Source: an uncultured Bacteroides sp. (GTDB taxonomy: Bacteria > Bacteroidota > Bacteroidia > Bacteroidales > Bacteroidaceae). Taken from it: a stretch of DNA of 64,000 nt. The translations under genes and the position numbers were made by a program. Below, in pieces: positions 25,964 to 33,849 of the stretch; positions within the stretch are counted from its first letter, which is position 1; the number at the start of each line of letters is the position of its first letter. The DNA is taken from the NCBI GenBank assembly GCA_948847595.1, contig CAQOGY010000007.1, positions 1 through 64,000 on the forward strand, read 5' to 3'. Under the pieces are notes generated by a model. The model had not been told where the DNA came from, searched no databases, and was given only the letters and a program-made list of their open reading frames with translations.

Positions 25964-28087
25964 ATGTATATGCGCTTTTTGTTAACTTTATTACTTGGGG
26001 CTATATGGCTATATGGCTGTCAGTCAGAACAACTACCGGTCAGTTCTTTGGCCGCACGTGTGACGGAAGGTACTTCGGACGACCGGATTCTTTTCCGGCT
26101 TATTGCTGACGCGGATAATCCGTCGAAAGATTACTTTGAAATATCTTCAGAAAACGGCAAAGTCCTGATAACTGGTAATTCCGATGTGTCTTTAGCTACC
26201 GGACTGAACTGGTATCTGAAATACGTAGCCAGTATCCATCTCTCCTGGAATAATCCGTCTCAAAAATTACCGGAAGTATTACCGCTTCCACAAGAGAAAA
26301 TTCGCAAGGAGACATCCATGAAAAGCAGGTATTACCTGAACTATTGCACCTATTCTTACTCAATGGCGTTTTGGGATTGGGAGCGTTGGGAGAAGGAGAT
26401 AGACTGGATGGCAATGCACGGCATTAATATGCCTTTGAGCATTACCGGGATGGAAGTCGTTTGGTACAATCTGTTGAAGCGTATCGGATATACAACGGAA
26501 GAAATCAATGAATTTATTTCCGGCCCGGCTTTTATGGCCTGGTGGCAGATGAATAATTTGGAAGGATGGGGTGGGCCGAATCCTGATAGTTGGTATCAGC
26601 AGCAGGAAGTGCTTCAAAAGAAGATCATATCCCGTATGCGTGAATTGGGCATTGAACCTGTATTTCCCGGATATTCGGGAATGGTTCCCCGTAATATAGG
26701 CAAGAAACTGGGCTATCAGATTGCCGATCCCGGCAAGTGGTGCGGCTTTCCTCGTCCGGCTTTCCTTTCTTCGGAAGACGAGCATTTTGATTCCTTTGCA
26801 GCTATGTACTATGAAGAATTGGAGAAACTTTACGGAAAAGCTACATATTATAGTATGGATCCATTCCATGAAGGTGGCAACACGGAAGGAGTAGACTTGG
26901 CAAAAGCCGGAGCTTCTATTATGAAAGCCATGAAGAAAGCGAATCCGGAAGCTGTCTGGGTGATTCAGGCTTGGCAGGCGAATCCGCGTCCGGCAATGAT
27001 AGAATCTTTGAATCCGGGTGATATGTTGGTACTGGATTTGTATAGTGAGAAACGTCCGCAATGGGGAGACTCAGATTCGATGTGGTATCGTGAGAAAGGG
27101 TTCGGCAAACATGACTGGCTTTATTGTATGTTGTTGAACTTCGGAGGAAATGTCGGTCTGCATGGGCGGATGAATCAGTTGGTGAACGGGTATTACGATG
27201 CGTGTGCACACGTAAATGGGAAAAAAATGCGTGGCGTAGGGGCTACCCCTGAGGGGATAGAGAATAATCCGGTTATGTTTGAACTCTTGTATGAATTGCC
27301 CTGGCGTGCGGAACGCTTTTCACCGGACGCATGGTTGCAAGGATATCTGAAAGCCCGTTATGGTGGTGAACTGTCACCGGAAGTTATGGAAGCATGGAGA
27401 GCGTTGGAACATACGGTTTATAATGCTCCCAAGAACTCTCCGGGCGAGGGAACGATAGAATCTCTTTTGTGTGCCCGTCCGGGTTTCCATTTGGACAGGA
27501 CATCTACATGGGGATATTCCAAACTGTTCTATTCGCCTGATTCTACTTCGAAAGCTGCGGATTTGATGCTCTCTGTGGCCGAACAATATAAAGGCAACAA
27601 TAATTTTGAATATGACTTGGTGGATATCGTACGTCAGAGTAATGCTGATAAAGGCAATGTATTGCTCGAAGAGATATCCCAAAGTTATGACCGGAAGGAC
27701 AAAGAGAACTTCCGCAAGCAGACACGGCAATTCCTTGAACTCATTCAGTCGCAAGACAGTTTATTGTCTACCCGGAGAGAGTTCTCCGTGTCTTCTTGGC
27801 TGACTGCCGCACGTTCTTTAGGTACTACTGACGCAGAAAAGAAGCTCTACGAATGGAATGCGTCTGCGTTAATCACAGTTTGGGGTGATAGTATCGCTGC
27901 CAATCAGGGCGGTTTGCATGATTATTCTCATCGTGAATGGAGTGGTCTTTTGAAAGATTTGTATTATCCGCGTTGGAAAGTTTTCTTTGAGCAGAAACAG
28001 CAGGAACTGGATGGAAAATCTGCCGGTGAAGCGATTAATTTCTATGGAATGGAGAAAGCCTGGGCGGAGAAATCTCATGGATATTGA
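25964..28087 (+). CDS. Glycoside hydrolase family 89 alpha-N-acetylglucosaminidase, lipoprotein
   Basis: 707 residues, homologous to human NAGLU. The lipobox is LYGC (C19). An N-terminal alpha/beta domain (about 25-110) is followed by the catalytic barrel with SRYYLNYCTYSYSMAFWDW, GINMPLSITGMEVVWYN and YSMDPFHEGGNTEG. By alignment to the family, the acid/base is E303 (FHEGG) and the nucleophile is E430 (TPEGIE). A helical C-terminal domain follows. It removes terminal alpha-linked GlcNAc, as found capping some gastric-type mucin O-glycans and in heparan. Encoded beside the GH35, it suggests sequential removal of GlcNAc then galactose. Confidence 0.95.
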   Translation: MYMRFLLTLLLGAIWLYGCQSEQLPVSSLAARVTEGTSDDRILFRLIADADNPSKDYFEISSENGKVLITGNSDVSLATGLNWYLKYVASIHLSWNNPSQKLPEVLPLPQEKIRKETSMKSRYYLNYCTYSYSMAFWDWERWEKEIDWMAMHGINMPLSITGMEVVWYNLLKRIGYTTEEINEFISGPAFMAWWQMNNLEGWGGPNPDSWYQQQEVLQKKIISRMRELGIEPVFPGYSGMVPRNIGKKLGYQIADPGKWCGFPRPAFLSSEDEHFDSFAAMYYEELEKLYGKATYYSMDPFHEGGNTEGVDLAKAGASIMKAMKKANPEAVWVIQAWQANPRPAMIESLNPGDMLVLDLYSEKRPQWGDSDSMWYREKGFGKHDWLYCMLLNFGGNVGLHGRMNQLVNGYYDACAHVNGKKMRGVGATPEGIENNPVMFELLYELPWRAERFSPDAWLQGYLKARYGGELSPEVMEAWRALEHTVYNAPKNSPGEGTIESLLCARPGFHLDRTSTWGYSKLFYSPDSTSKAADLMLSVAEQYKGNNNFEYDLVDIVRQSNADKGNVLLEEISQSYDRKDKENFRKQTRQFLELIQSQDSLLSTRREFSVSSWLTAARSLGTTDAEKKLYEWNASALITVWGDSIAANQGGLHDYSHREWSGLLKDLYYPRWKVFFEQKQQELDGKSAGEAINFYGMEKAWAEKSHGY

Positions 28088-28185
28088 TTAAAAGTATGGG
28101 ATAGTGACAATTTATTCTTATACTCTTATTGAGGGTTCATCGGATTCATCTTGTCGCTGAAATGCCGATGAATAAGGAAATATAG

Positions 28186-28246
28186 GGTGAAAGGGAAGAG
28201 ACAATTCCGGTTGGAACCGTTCTTTTCGCTTTCACCTTTGTTTTTT
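28186..28246 (+). terminator. Intrinsic terminator after the GH89 gene
   Basis: GGTGAAAG (28186-28193) pairs with CTTTCACC (28229-28236), with an inner partly paired stem, followed by TTTGTTTTTT. Confidence 0.7.
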
Positions 28247-28466
28247 CTATATGCTATGAGCTAATTCAATTATGCTATAAGCTAAAAGAAATTAGGTAAT
28301 AGCAAATCATCTGTCAAATTAGGATATTAACGGTTGGGTTGTCAGGTATTAATAGCTTAATTATCAGGTAGTACTACTTGATATGTTGGGTATATATAGC
28401 TGACATGTTGGATCTATATGCCCAACGTGTCAGCTATATATATACAACATATTGGATCTATATGTC
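28247..28466. repeat. 22-base-period repeat tract D (ten units)
   Basis: Ten units of 22 bases, starting at 28247 and every 22 bases to 28445. In one register the units read ATTAGGTAATAGC, TTAGGATATTAAC, GTCAGGTATTAATAGC, ATCAGGTAGTACTAC, GTTGGGTATATATAGC, GTTGGATCTATATGCC, GTCAGCTATATATATA, ATTGGATCTATATGTC, a gradual drift from one to the next. Units near 28385-28448 form a long imperfect hairpin (about 26 pairs, short loop). The tract lies between convergent genes. Confidence 0.8.
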
Positions 28467-28647
28467 CAATAGACACTGCAAGCGAAGTGATAATGAAGGT
28501 GAAAGCGGTGAAGGGTGATTTTTCTTTGATTTTATCCTTTGCTTTCACCCGCTATGGCTTTATCCATCGGCCTTTCAGTAATAAGGTGAAGCGGTGAACC
28601 ACCGATTAAAAATATTAGGGGATTTTTGAATATGTATCGAAATTATC
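28467..28647. other. Intergenic sequence with GGTGAAGCGGTGAA words
   Basis: The words GGTGAAAGCGGTGAAGGGTGA (as GGTGAAAGC then GGTGAAGGG) at about 28498 and AAGGTGAAGCGGTGAACC at about 28585 repeat, and GGTGAAAGC pairs with GCTTTCACC about 40 bases on. This could terminate the minus-strand gene that ends at 28648. No gene is seen. Confidence 0.4.
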
Positions 28648-29094
28648 TTACTTTTCCAGCAACTCTTTCAGAAAGTCATCCAACTCCTTATCCAATCCTT
28701 TCAGCAACTCGTCATTCACCAATATCGTATCATCGTCCACCAGCAACAACTCTGCCACTGTCTCCTTATCTTCATCCACCAACACGAACGAGTAAGGTTT
28801 CAGGATCGTAATCTTGTCAAAGTCGCCCGCATCTTTCATCCTGCAAAGGATATTGCGCAGGGAAGGTTCCACGTTTTCCTGGAAATCATCGCCGTCATAC
28901 GTAGCCCATTCTTCTATCATGATGTTTGCCAACTCTTCATCATCATCGTTGTAAACAGTCAGTTGTCCCGAAGTCTGATCCGGTTGGAGATGAATGTCCG
29001 TAACAGCGGTTTGTTCACAGTTACATATATATTTAGCGACAGCCTTTTGGATAGCCGCTTCGATAATCGATAGTGATTGTTGGCTCAATTTCAT
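28648..29094 (-). CDS. Conserved hypothetical acidic protein
   Basis: 148 residues, soluble and strongly acidic, with no signal peptide or membrane helix. I do not recognise a characterised family. The N-terminus is a helix (LSQQSLSIIEAAIQKAVAKY) with two nearby cysteines (CNC). The middle is beta-like with DDDEELANIMIEEW, and the end is a charged helix (KGLDKELDDFLKELLEK). A -7 box (TACCTTTG on the minus strand) stands 22 bases upstream of the ATG, so it has its own promoter. The alternating charged pattern with VNDELL suggests a small regulatory or adaptor protein, but no function can be given. Confidence 0.7.
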   Translation of the reverse strand: MKLSQQSLSIIEAAIQKAVAKYICNCEQTAVTDIHLQPDQTSGQLTVYNDDDEELANIMIEEWATYDGDDFQENVEPSLRNILCRMKDAGDFDKITILKPYSFVLVDEDKETVAELLLVDDDTILVNDELLKGLDKELDDFLKELLEK

Positions 29095-29115
29095 AGTTCC
29101 TTCTATTTGTTAGTT

Positions 29116-29123
29116 CAAAGGTA
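29116..29123 (-). promoter_or_regulatory. -7 box for the gene at 28648-29094
   Basis: TACCTTTG on the minus strand. No clear -33 element. Confidence 0.5.
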
Positions 29124-29154
29124 TAAAAAAAATAAGATTTGATACACGATTTCT

Positions 29155-30261
29155 TTAAAAATCGTCATTAAATCGGCTCATTTGCATCTTTAGCTTGGGT
29201 AATTGGGCATTTCTCTCCTTCAATTCTGCCAAATACAAGCTGGTGAGATAATAATTCGGCACATCGTCGATGGTAGCATGAGTGTTTTCAGTTACATTTT
29301 TTTTCTCAATCTTCTTGGCTAGCTGCTGAGCTTTTTCAGCCCATTCCTGTGCTTGGGGCAGACTATCTTTCATCTCATAGTAAACTGCAATATTGAGGGC
29401 AGCCCGCATCTTCTTCTTTTCACTCTTCGTACCCTCGAAAGCCTGAAGCCAAAGTTCGTGCGCGTTGTCCCATGAATTTTCGCGTACGTAGACGGCGGCA
29501 TCCCGCATCGGCACTGAACCGCCGGTATATAGATACCTTGTTCCTTTTTTCCACATCGGAACAATATACTTTACCGGAATTGTTCCTGCAAATTCAGCGG
29601 CTTCGTGCAACATCTCCCTGTCGGGAATCATATGCGTGGCAGCTTCTACTGCCGAAGCACCGAACTCTTCCCAAAAGATACTGTCGGTAGGGTGGAGTGT
29701 ATTCATCGGTCTGCTTCGTTCGGGCAGGTAAATCCTGACGGTAGGGTACGCCTTGACATCCACCGCTCCCTGGAAACAATTGAACTCATCCAGATACCGG
29801 ACAGTCTTTGTCGCTTTAAGTTGCAGGTTTTCTACGGCAATAATCAAATCTACACCCAAATCCGAAGCCAGTTGGCGGACTTCTTCCTGACTCAACGTAC
29901 TTTCCCGAGCCAACTTGTCATTTGCCCGCAAAGCGGAATCGCAAATCACCACTTCATCAAAATAGTTCTGATGAGCGATTTCTTCAGCCAGTGCCTCTGT
30001 CGCTACTTTGACATTTCCATTCGCGTAAGCTGTCGCACGGCTTACTATCGGTGAGTTTTCCCTGATTTTTTCAGATTGCGTTATCAGTTTGTTATCCGGC
30101 GCATTGCCGGTGTTATTCACGACTGCCACTTTCCGAAGTTGCGGTGGGAAGCTAAGGTCTGCCGGTTGCAGGTAGTCAATGGAAATCTGCTCCAGGCTTT
30201 GGCAACTACTCAATGCCAACAGGAACAAAGAAACGAAAGCCAGTGAATAAGATTTTGCCAT
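29155..30261 (-). CDS. Conserved Bacteroidales lipoprotein (DUF6340-like)
   Basis: 368 residues. The signal peptide ends ALSSCQ, so it is lipidated. The N-terminal half contains a beta-rich segment (LRKVAVVNNTG, then an alpha/beta fold with VDLIIAVENLQLKAT) resembling the TolB-like/DUF6340 group. The C-terminal part is helical and TPR-like (WDNAHELWLQAFEG, MRAALNIAVYYEMKDSLPQAQEW). A -7 box TACTTTTG (minus strand, 30288-30295) precedes it. The family name is from memory of the pattern; function is unknown. It probably sits at the inner face of the outer membrane. Confidence 0.75.
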   Translation of the reverse strand: MAKSYSLAFVSLFLLALSSCQSLEQISIDYLQPADLSFPPQLRKVAVVNNTGNAPDNKLITQSEKIRENSPIVSRATAYANGNVKVATEALAEEIAHQNYFDEVVICDSALRANDKLARESTLSQEEVRQLASDLGVDLIIAVENLQLKATKTVRYLDEFNCFQGAVDVKAYPTVRIYLPERSRPMNTLHPTDSIFWEEFGASAVEAATHMIPDREMLHEAAEFAGTIPVKYIVPMWKKGTRYLYTGGSVPMRDAAVYVRENSWDNAHELWLQAFEGTKSEKKKMRAALNIAVYYEMKDSLPQAQEWAEKAQQLAKKIEKKNVTENTHATIDDVPNYYLTSLYLAELKERNAQLPKLKMQMSRFNDDF

Positions 30262-30287
30262 AGTTTTGTTCTCTTTAGTAATTTGAA

Positions 30288-30295
30288 CAAAAGTA
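30288..30295 (-). promoter_or_regulatory. -7 box for the lipoprotein gene at 29155-30261
   Basis: TACTTTTG on the minus strand, 26 bases before the ATG. Confidence 0.45.
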
Positions 30296-30308
30296 CTATT
30301 TTGAAAGA

Positions 30309-30357
30309 ATAAAAGAAAGTCTCAAACAGTTTTTAACCGTTTGAGACTTTCTTTTAT
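30309..30357 (-). terminator. Terminator hairpin downstream of secA
   Basis: A perfect 19-pair stem: 30309-30327 pairs with 30339-30357 around an 11-base loop. On the minus strand it follows the secA stop by 66 bases, and the 3' arm is T-rich (TTTCTTTTAT). It separates secA from the lipoprotein gene. Confidence 0.75.
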
Positions 30358-30422
30358 AAATAGAGAATTAAGAAATAGAAACCTCTTGTTTCTCAATTTT
30401 TAATTTTCAATTCTCAATTTCT

Positions 30423-33400
30423 TTAAACGTTTTTACCGTGACAGTTTTTGTACTTCTTACCGCTTCCGCATGGACAGGGATCATTGCGTCCTACTGTCTT
30501 TTCCGCACGGATCGGTTCGCGCTTCTGCTGTTCGCGAGTATCCTGGTTGGCAGCAGCCTGCTGGTTAGGATCAGTCAAATCCTGCTTGTTTTCACGATAC
30601 TTGCTCATGTCCTGACGTTGTTCGGGAGCGGCCTGACGTACTTCTACACGGCGTGCAGCTTGTTCGTCCGGAGCTTCTTGTACAGGAATTTGTCCGCGCA
30701 TCAAGATAGATACAGTCTGGTTATTAATCTTGTTAACCATGGCGTCAAACAAAGTCACAGACTCCAGTTTGTAAATCAACAGCGGGTCTTTCTGTTCGTA
30801 GCTGGCATTCTGTACGGAATGTTTCAGTTCGTCCAGTTCACGCAAATTCTCTTTCCATGATTCGTCGATAACGTGAAGCAGGATTGACTTCTCGAATGCT
30901 TTCACCACTTCTTTGGATTCCGATTCGTAAGCCGCTTTCAGGTTACAGGAGATATTGTACATACGTTTGCCATCCGTGATAGGAATCAAGATGTTCTCGT
31001 ACATATGTCCTTGGTTCTCATATACCTGCTTGATAACCGGATTGGCGATTTGAGCCAGACGTTCAGTCTTGCGCTTGAAGTTCTCCATCGCGATGTTGAA
31101 AGTCTTTTCAGCCAACTTATCCTTCTTCTCGTTGCGGAATTCCTCTTCGGTAAATGGAGTTTCCATAGCCAACGTCTGAAGCAGTTCCATCTGGCAGCCT
31201 TCGAAATCATTGTTTTCGATAGCGTTGGCGCAACGATCCCAAATCATGTTCACGATATCCATACCGATACGTTCACCCATCAAAGCGTGGCGACGTTTCG
31301 TGTAAACAACGGTACGTTGCTTGTTCATAACGTCGTCATATTCCAACAGTCGTTTACGGATACCGAAGTTGTTTTCTTCCACCTTCTTCTGCGCACGTTC
31401 GATAGAGTTGGAAATCATCTTGTGCTCGATCATCTCGCCTTCCTGAAAACCGAGTTTGTCCATAACGCTCGCGATACGGTCGGAAGAGAACAGACGCATC
31501 AGGTCATCTTCCAGTGACACGAAGAACACGGAAGAACCCGGGTCACCCTGACGTCCTGCACGACCACGCAACTGGCGGTCTACACGGCGTGATTCGTGAC
31601 GTTCCGTACCGATAATAGCCAAACCGCCCGCAGCTTTCACTTCCGGACTCAGCTTGATGTCGGTACCACGACCTGCCATATTGGTAGCAATCGTCACTGC
31701 GCAACTGAAACCGGCTTTCGCTACAATCTCGGCTTCTTTCTGGTGCAACTTCGCATTCAATACGCTATGCTCAATCTTACGCATGGTAAGCATCTTGCTC
31801 AGCATTTCGGAGATTTCCACCGAAGTAGTACCTACCAGTACCGGGCGTCCTGCCTGAACCAATCGCTCGATTTCTTCGATTACAGCTTTATATTTTTCAC
31901 GTTTAGTTTTGTAAACGCGGTCATTCATATCCTTACGGGCAATCGGGCGGTTAGTCGGGATAACGACAACATCCAATTTGTAGATGTCCCAAAGTTCGCC
32001 TGCTTCCGTTTCGGCAGTACCGGTCATACCGGACAACTTGTGATACATACGGAAGTAATTCTGCAAAGTAATCGTGGCGAAAGTCTGCGTAGCAGCTTCC
32101 ACTTTCACACGTTCCTTAGCTTCAATAGCCTGATGTAAACCGTCAGAGTAACGGCGACCTTCCATGATACGGCCGGTCTGTTCGTCTACAATTTTCACTT
32201 GTCCGTCGATAACTACATATTCATCGTCTTTCTCGAACATCGTGTAAGCCTTCAGCAACTGGTTGATCGTGTGTACGCGTTCCGATTTAACCGCATAGTT
32301 AGTCAGCAACTCATCCTTCTTCTGAAGTTTCTCTTCATTAGTCAGGTTCGGCACATTTTCCAGTTCCGAGAGTTGTCCGGCGATATCGGGAAGAACGAAC
32401 AAAGTAGGGTCTTCAGAATTACCGGTAATCAGGTCTACGCCCTTATCTGTCAGGTCTACACTGTTCAACTTCTCGTCGATAACGAAATACAATGGGTCGG
32501 TAACTTCGTGCATACGCTTGTTGTTCTGCTCCATGTAGATTTCTTCCGTCTTGAGCATACCGGCCTTGATGCCCTGTTCACTCAGGAACTTGATTAAAGC
32601 CTTGTTCTTCGGCAGACATTTATGGCTACGATATAAGGAAAGGAATCCTTCTTCTACCTCTTTCTTGTCATTCGATGCGATCAGTTTCTTGGCTTCTGAC
32701 AGGTATTTGGTTGCCAATACCTTCTGTGCTTCTACCAGGCGTTCTACCAACGGGCGAAGTTGCTCGAACAGTTGGTCGTCGCCCTTCGGCACAGGGCCGG
32801 AGATAATCAACGGAGTACGTGCGTCATCGATCAATACGGAGTCAACCTCATCGACGATAGCGTAGTTGTGCGGACGCTGTACCAGGTCTTTCGGGCTGAT
32901 AGCCATATTGTCACGCAGGTAGTCGAAACCGAATTCGTTGTTCGTACCGAACGTAATATCAGCCATATATGCCTGGCGGCGGGCATCAGAGTTCGGTTGG
33001 TGTTTATCAATACAGTCCACACTCAAACCGTGGAACATATAAAGAGGCCCCATCCATTCGGAGTCACGTTTTGCCAGATAATCATTCACGGTTACCACGT
33101 GCACACCGTTTCCGGTCAATGCGTTCAGGAATACCGGGAGAGTAGCTACCAACGTCTTACCTTCACCGGTTGCCATTTCCGCAATCTTACCTTTGTGCAG
33201 AACGACACCACCAAACAACTGAACGTCATAGTGAACCATGTTCCACACCGTGTCGTTGCCGCCGGCTAGCCAGTGATTCTGATAAATCGCCTTGTCACCT
33301 TCGATGCGAACAAAATCCTTTGTAGCAGCAAGCTGACGGTCGAAATCCGTAGCAGTCACTACGATTTCCTCATTTTCTGCGAAACGTTTGGCAGTTGACT

Positions 33401-33743
33401 TCACGATGGAGAAAGCGACGGGCAGAACTTCGTCCAGTGCTTTTTCATATTTTTCCAGAATTTCCTTTTCTGTCTTGTCTATTTGTGCAAAGACTTCTTC
33501 GCGGTCTTCCAGTTCGATACTTTCGATACCCGCTTTCAATTCTTCCACTTTCGCACGTTCGGCGGAAGCCGATTCATAGATGTATTTTTTGATTTCTTCC
33601 GTTTTGGCACGGAGTGCGTCGTTGTCCAGTTTTTCAATCTCCGGGTAAGCAGCTTTAATTTTCTCTACCCAGGGTTTGATTTCTTTCATGTCTCGCGTGG
33701 ATTTGTTTCCGAAAATCGAGCTCAAAATTTCATTAAATCCCAT
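30423..33743 (-). CDS. secA: Preprotein translocase ATPase SecA
   Basis: The motor that pushes unfolded preproteins through SecYEG. It has 1106 residues, the long form typical of Bacteroidetes. Walker A is ATGEGKT at residues 191-197, and the Walker B region includes NYAIVDEVDSVLIDDARTPL. The second motor domain has MAGRGTDIKL and the RQLRGRAGRQGDPG arginine-finger segment. The C-terminus carries the zinc-binding SEC-C motif CPCGSGKKYKNCHG that contacts SecB or lipids. A -7 box (TAACTTTG, minus strand) lies about 45 bases upstream of the ATG. Confidence 0.98.
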   Translation of the reverse strand: MGFNEILSSIFGNKSTRDMKEIKPWVEKIKAAYPEIEKLDNDALRAKTEEIKKYIYESASAERAKVEELKAGIESIELEDREEVFAQIDKTEKEILEKYEKALDEVLPVAFSIVKSTAKRFAENEEIVVTATDFDRQLAATKDFVRIEGDKAIYQNHWLAGGNDTVWNMVHYDVQLFGGVVLHKGKIAEMATGEGKTLVATLPVFLNALTGNGVHVVTVNDYLAKRDSEWMGPLYMFHGLSVDCIDKHQPNSDARRQAYMADITFGTNNEFGFDYLRDNMAISPKDLVQRPHNYAIVDEVDSVLIDDARTPLIISGPVPKGDDQLFEQLRPLVERLVEAQKVLATKYLSEAKKLIASNDKKEVEEGFLSLYRSHKCLPKNKALIKFLSEQGIKAGMLKTEEIYMEQNNKRMHEVTDPLYFVIDEKLNSVDLTDKGVDLITGNSEDPTLFVLPDIAGQLSELENVPNLTNEEKLQKKDELLTNYAVKSERVHTINQLLKAYTMFEKDDEYVVIDGQVKIVDEQTGRIMEGRRYSDGLHQAIEAKERVKVEAATQTFATITLQNYFRMYHKLSGMTGTAETEAGELWDIYKLDVVVIPTNRPIARKDMNDRVYKTKREKYKAVIEEIERLVQAGRPVLVGTTSVEISEMLSKMLTMRKIEHSVLNAKLHQKEAEIVAKAGFSCAVTIATNMAGRGTDIKLSPEVKAAGGLAIIGTERHESRRVDRQLRGRAGRQGDPGSSVFFVSLEDDLMRLFSSDRIASVMDKLGFQEGEMIEHKMISNSIERAQKKVEENNFGIRKRLLEYDDVMNKQRTVVYTKRRHALMGERIGMDIVNMIWDRCANAIENNDFEGCQMELLQTLAMETPFTEEEFRNEKKDKLAEKTFNIAMENFKRKTERLAQIANPVIKQVYENQGHMYENILIPITDGKRMYNISCNLKAAYESESKEVVKAFEKSILLHVIDESWKENLRELDELKHSVQNASYEQKDPLLIYKLESVTLFDAMVNKINNQTVSILMRGQIPVQEAPDEQAARRVEVRQAAPEQRQDMSKYRENKQDLTDPNQQAAANQDTREQQKREPIRAEKTVGRNDPCPCGSGKKYKNCHGKNV

Positions 33744-33788
33744 GTTGTATAAGTATGTTTATTATTTATCTATTTAAAAATTCTTGCG

Positions 33789-33796
33789 CAAAGTTA
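33789..33796 (-). promoter_or_regulatory. -7 box of secA
   Basis: TAACTTTG on the minus strand. The -33 element is not obvious. Confidence 0.5.
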
Positions 33797-33849
33797 CATT
33801 AAAATGCTGATTTATTAATGTTTTACACCCTGTTTTTGTGAGTAAACTT

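Noticed and set aside
30360..30422. AATTGAGAA/AATTTTTAATT words after secA as a regulatory site
   Set aside because: Low-complexity A/T sequence of a kind common between Bacteroides genes; no dyad or spacing that supports a site.
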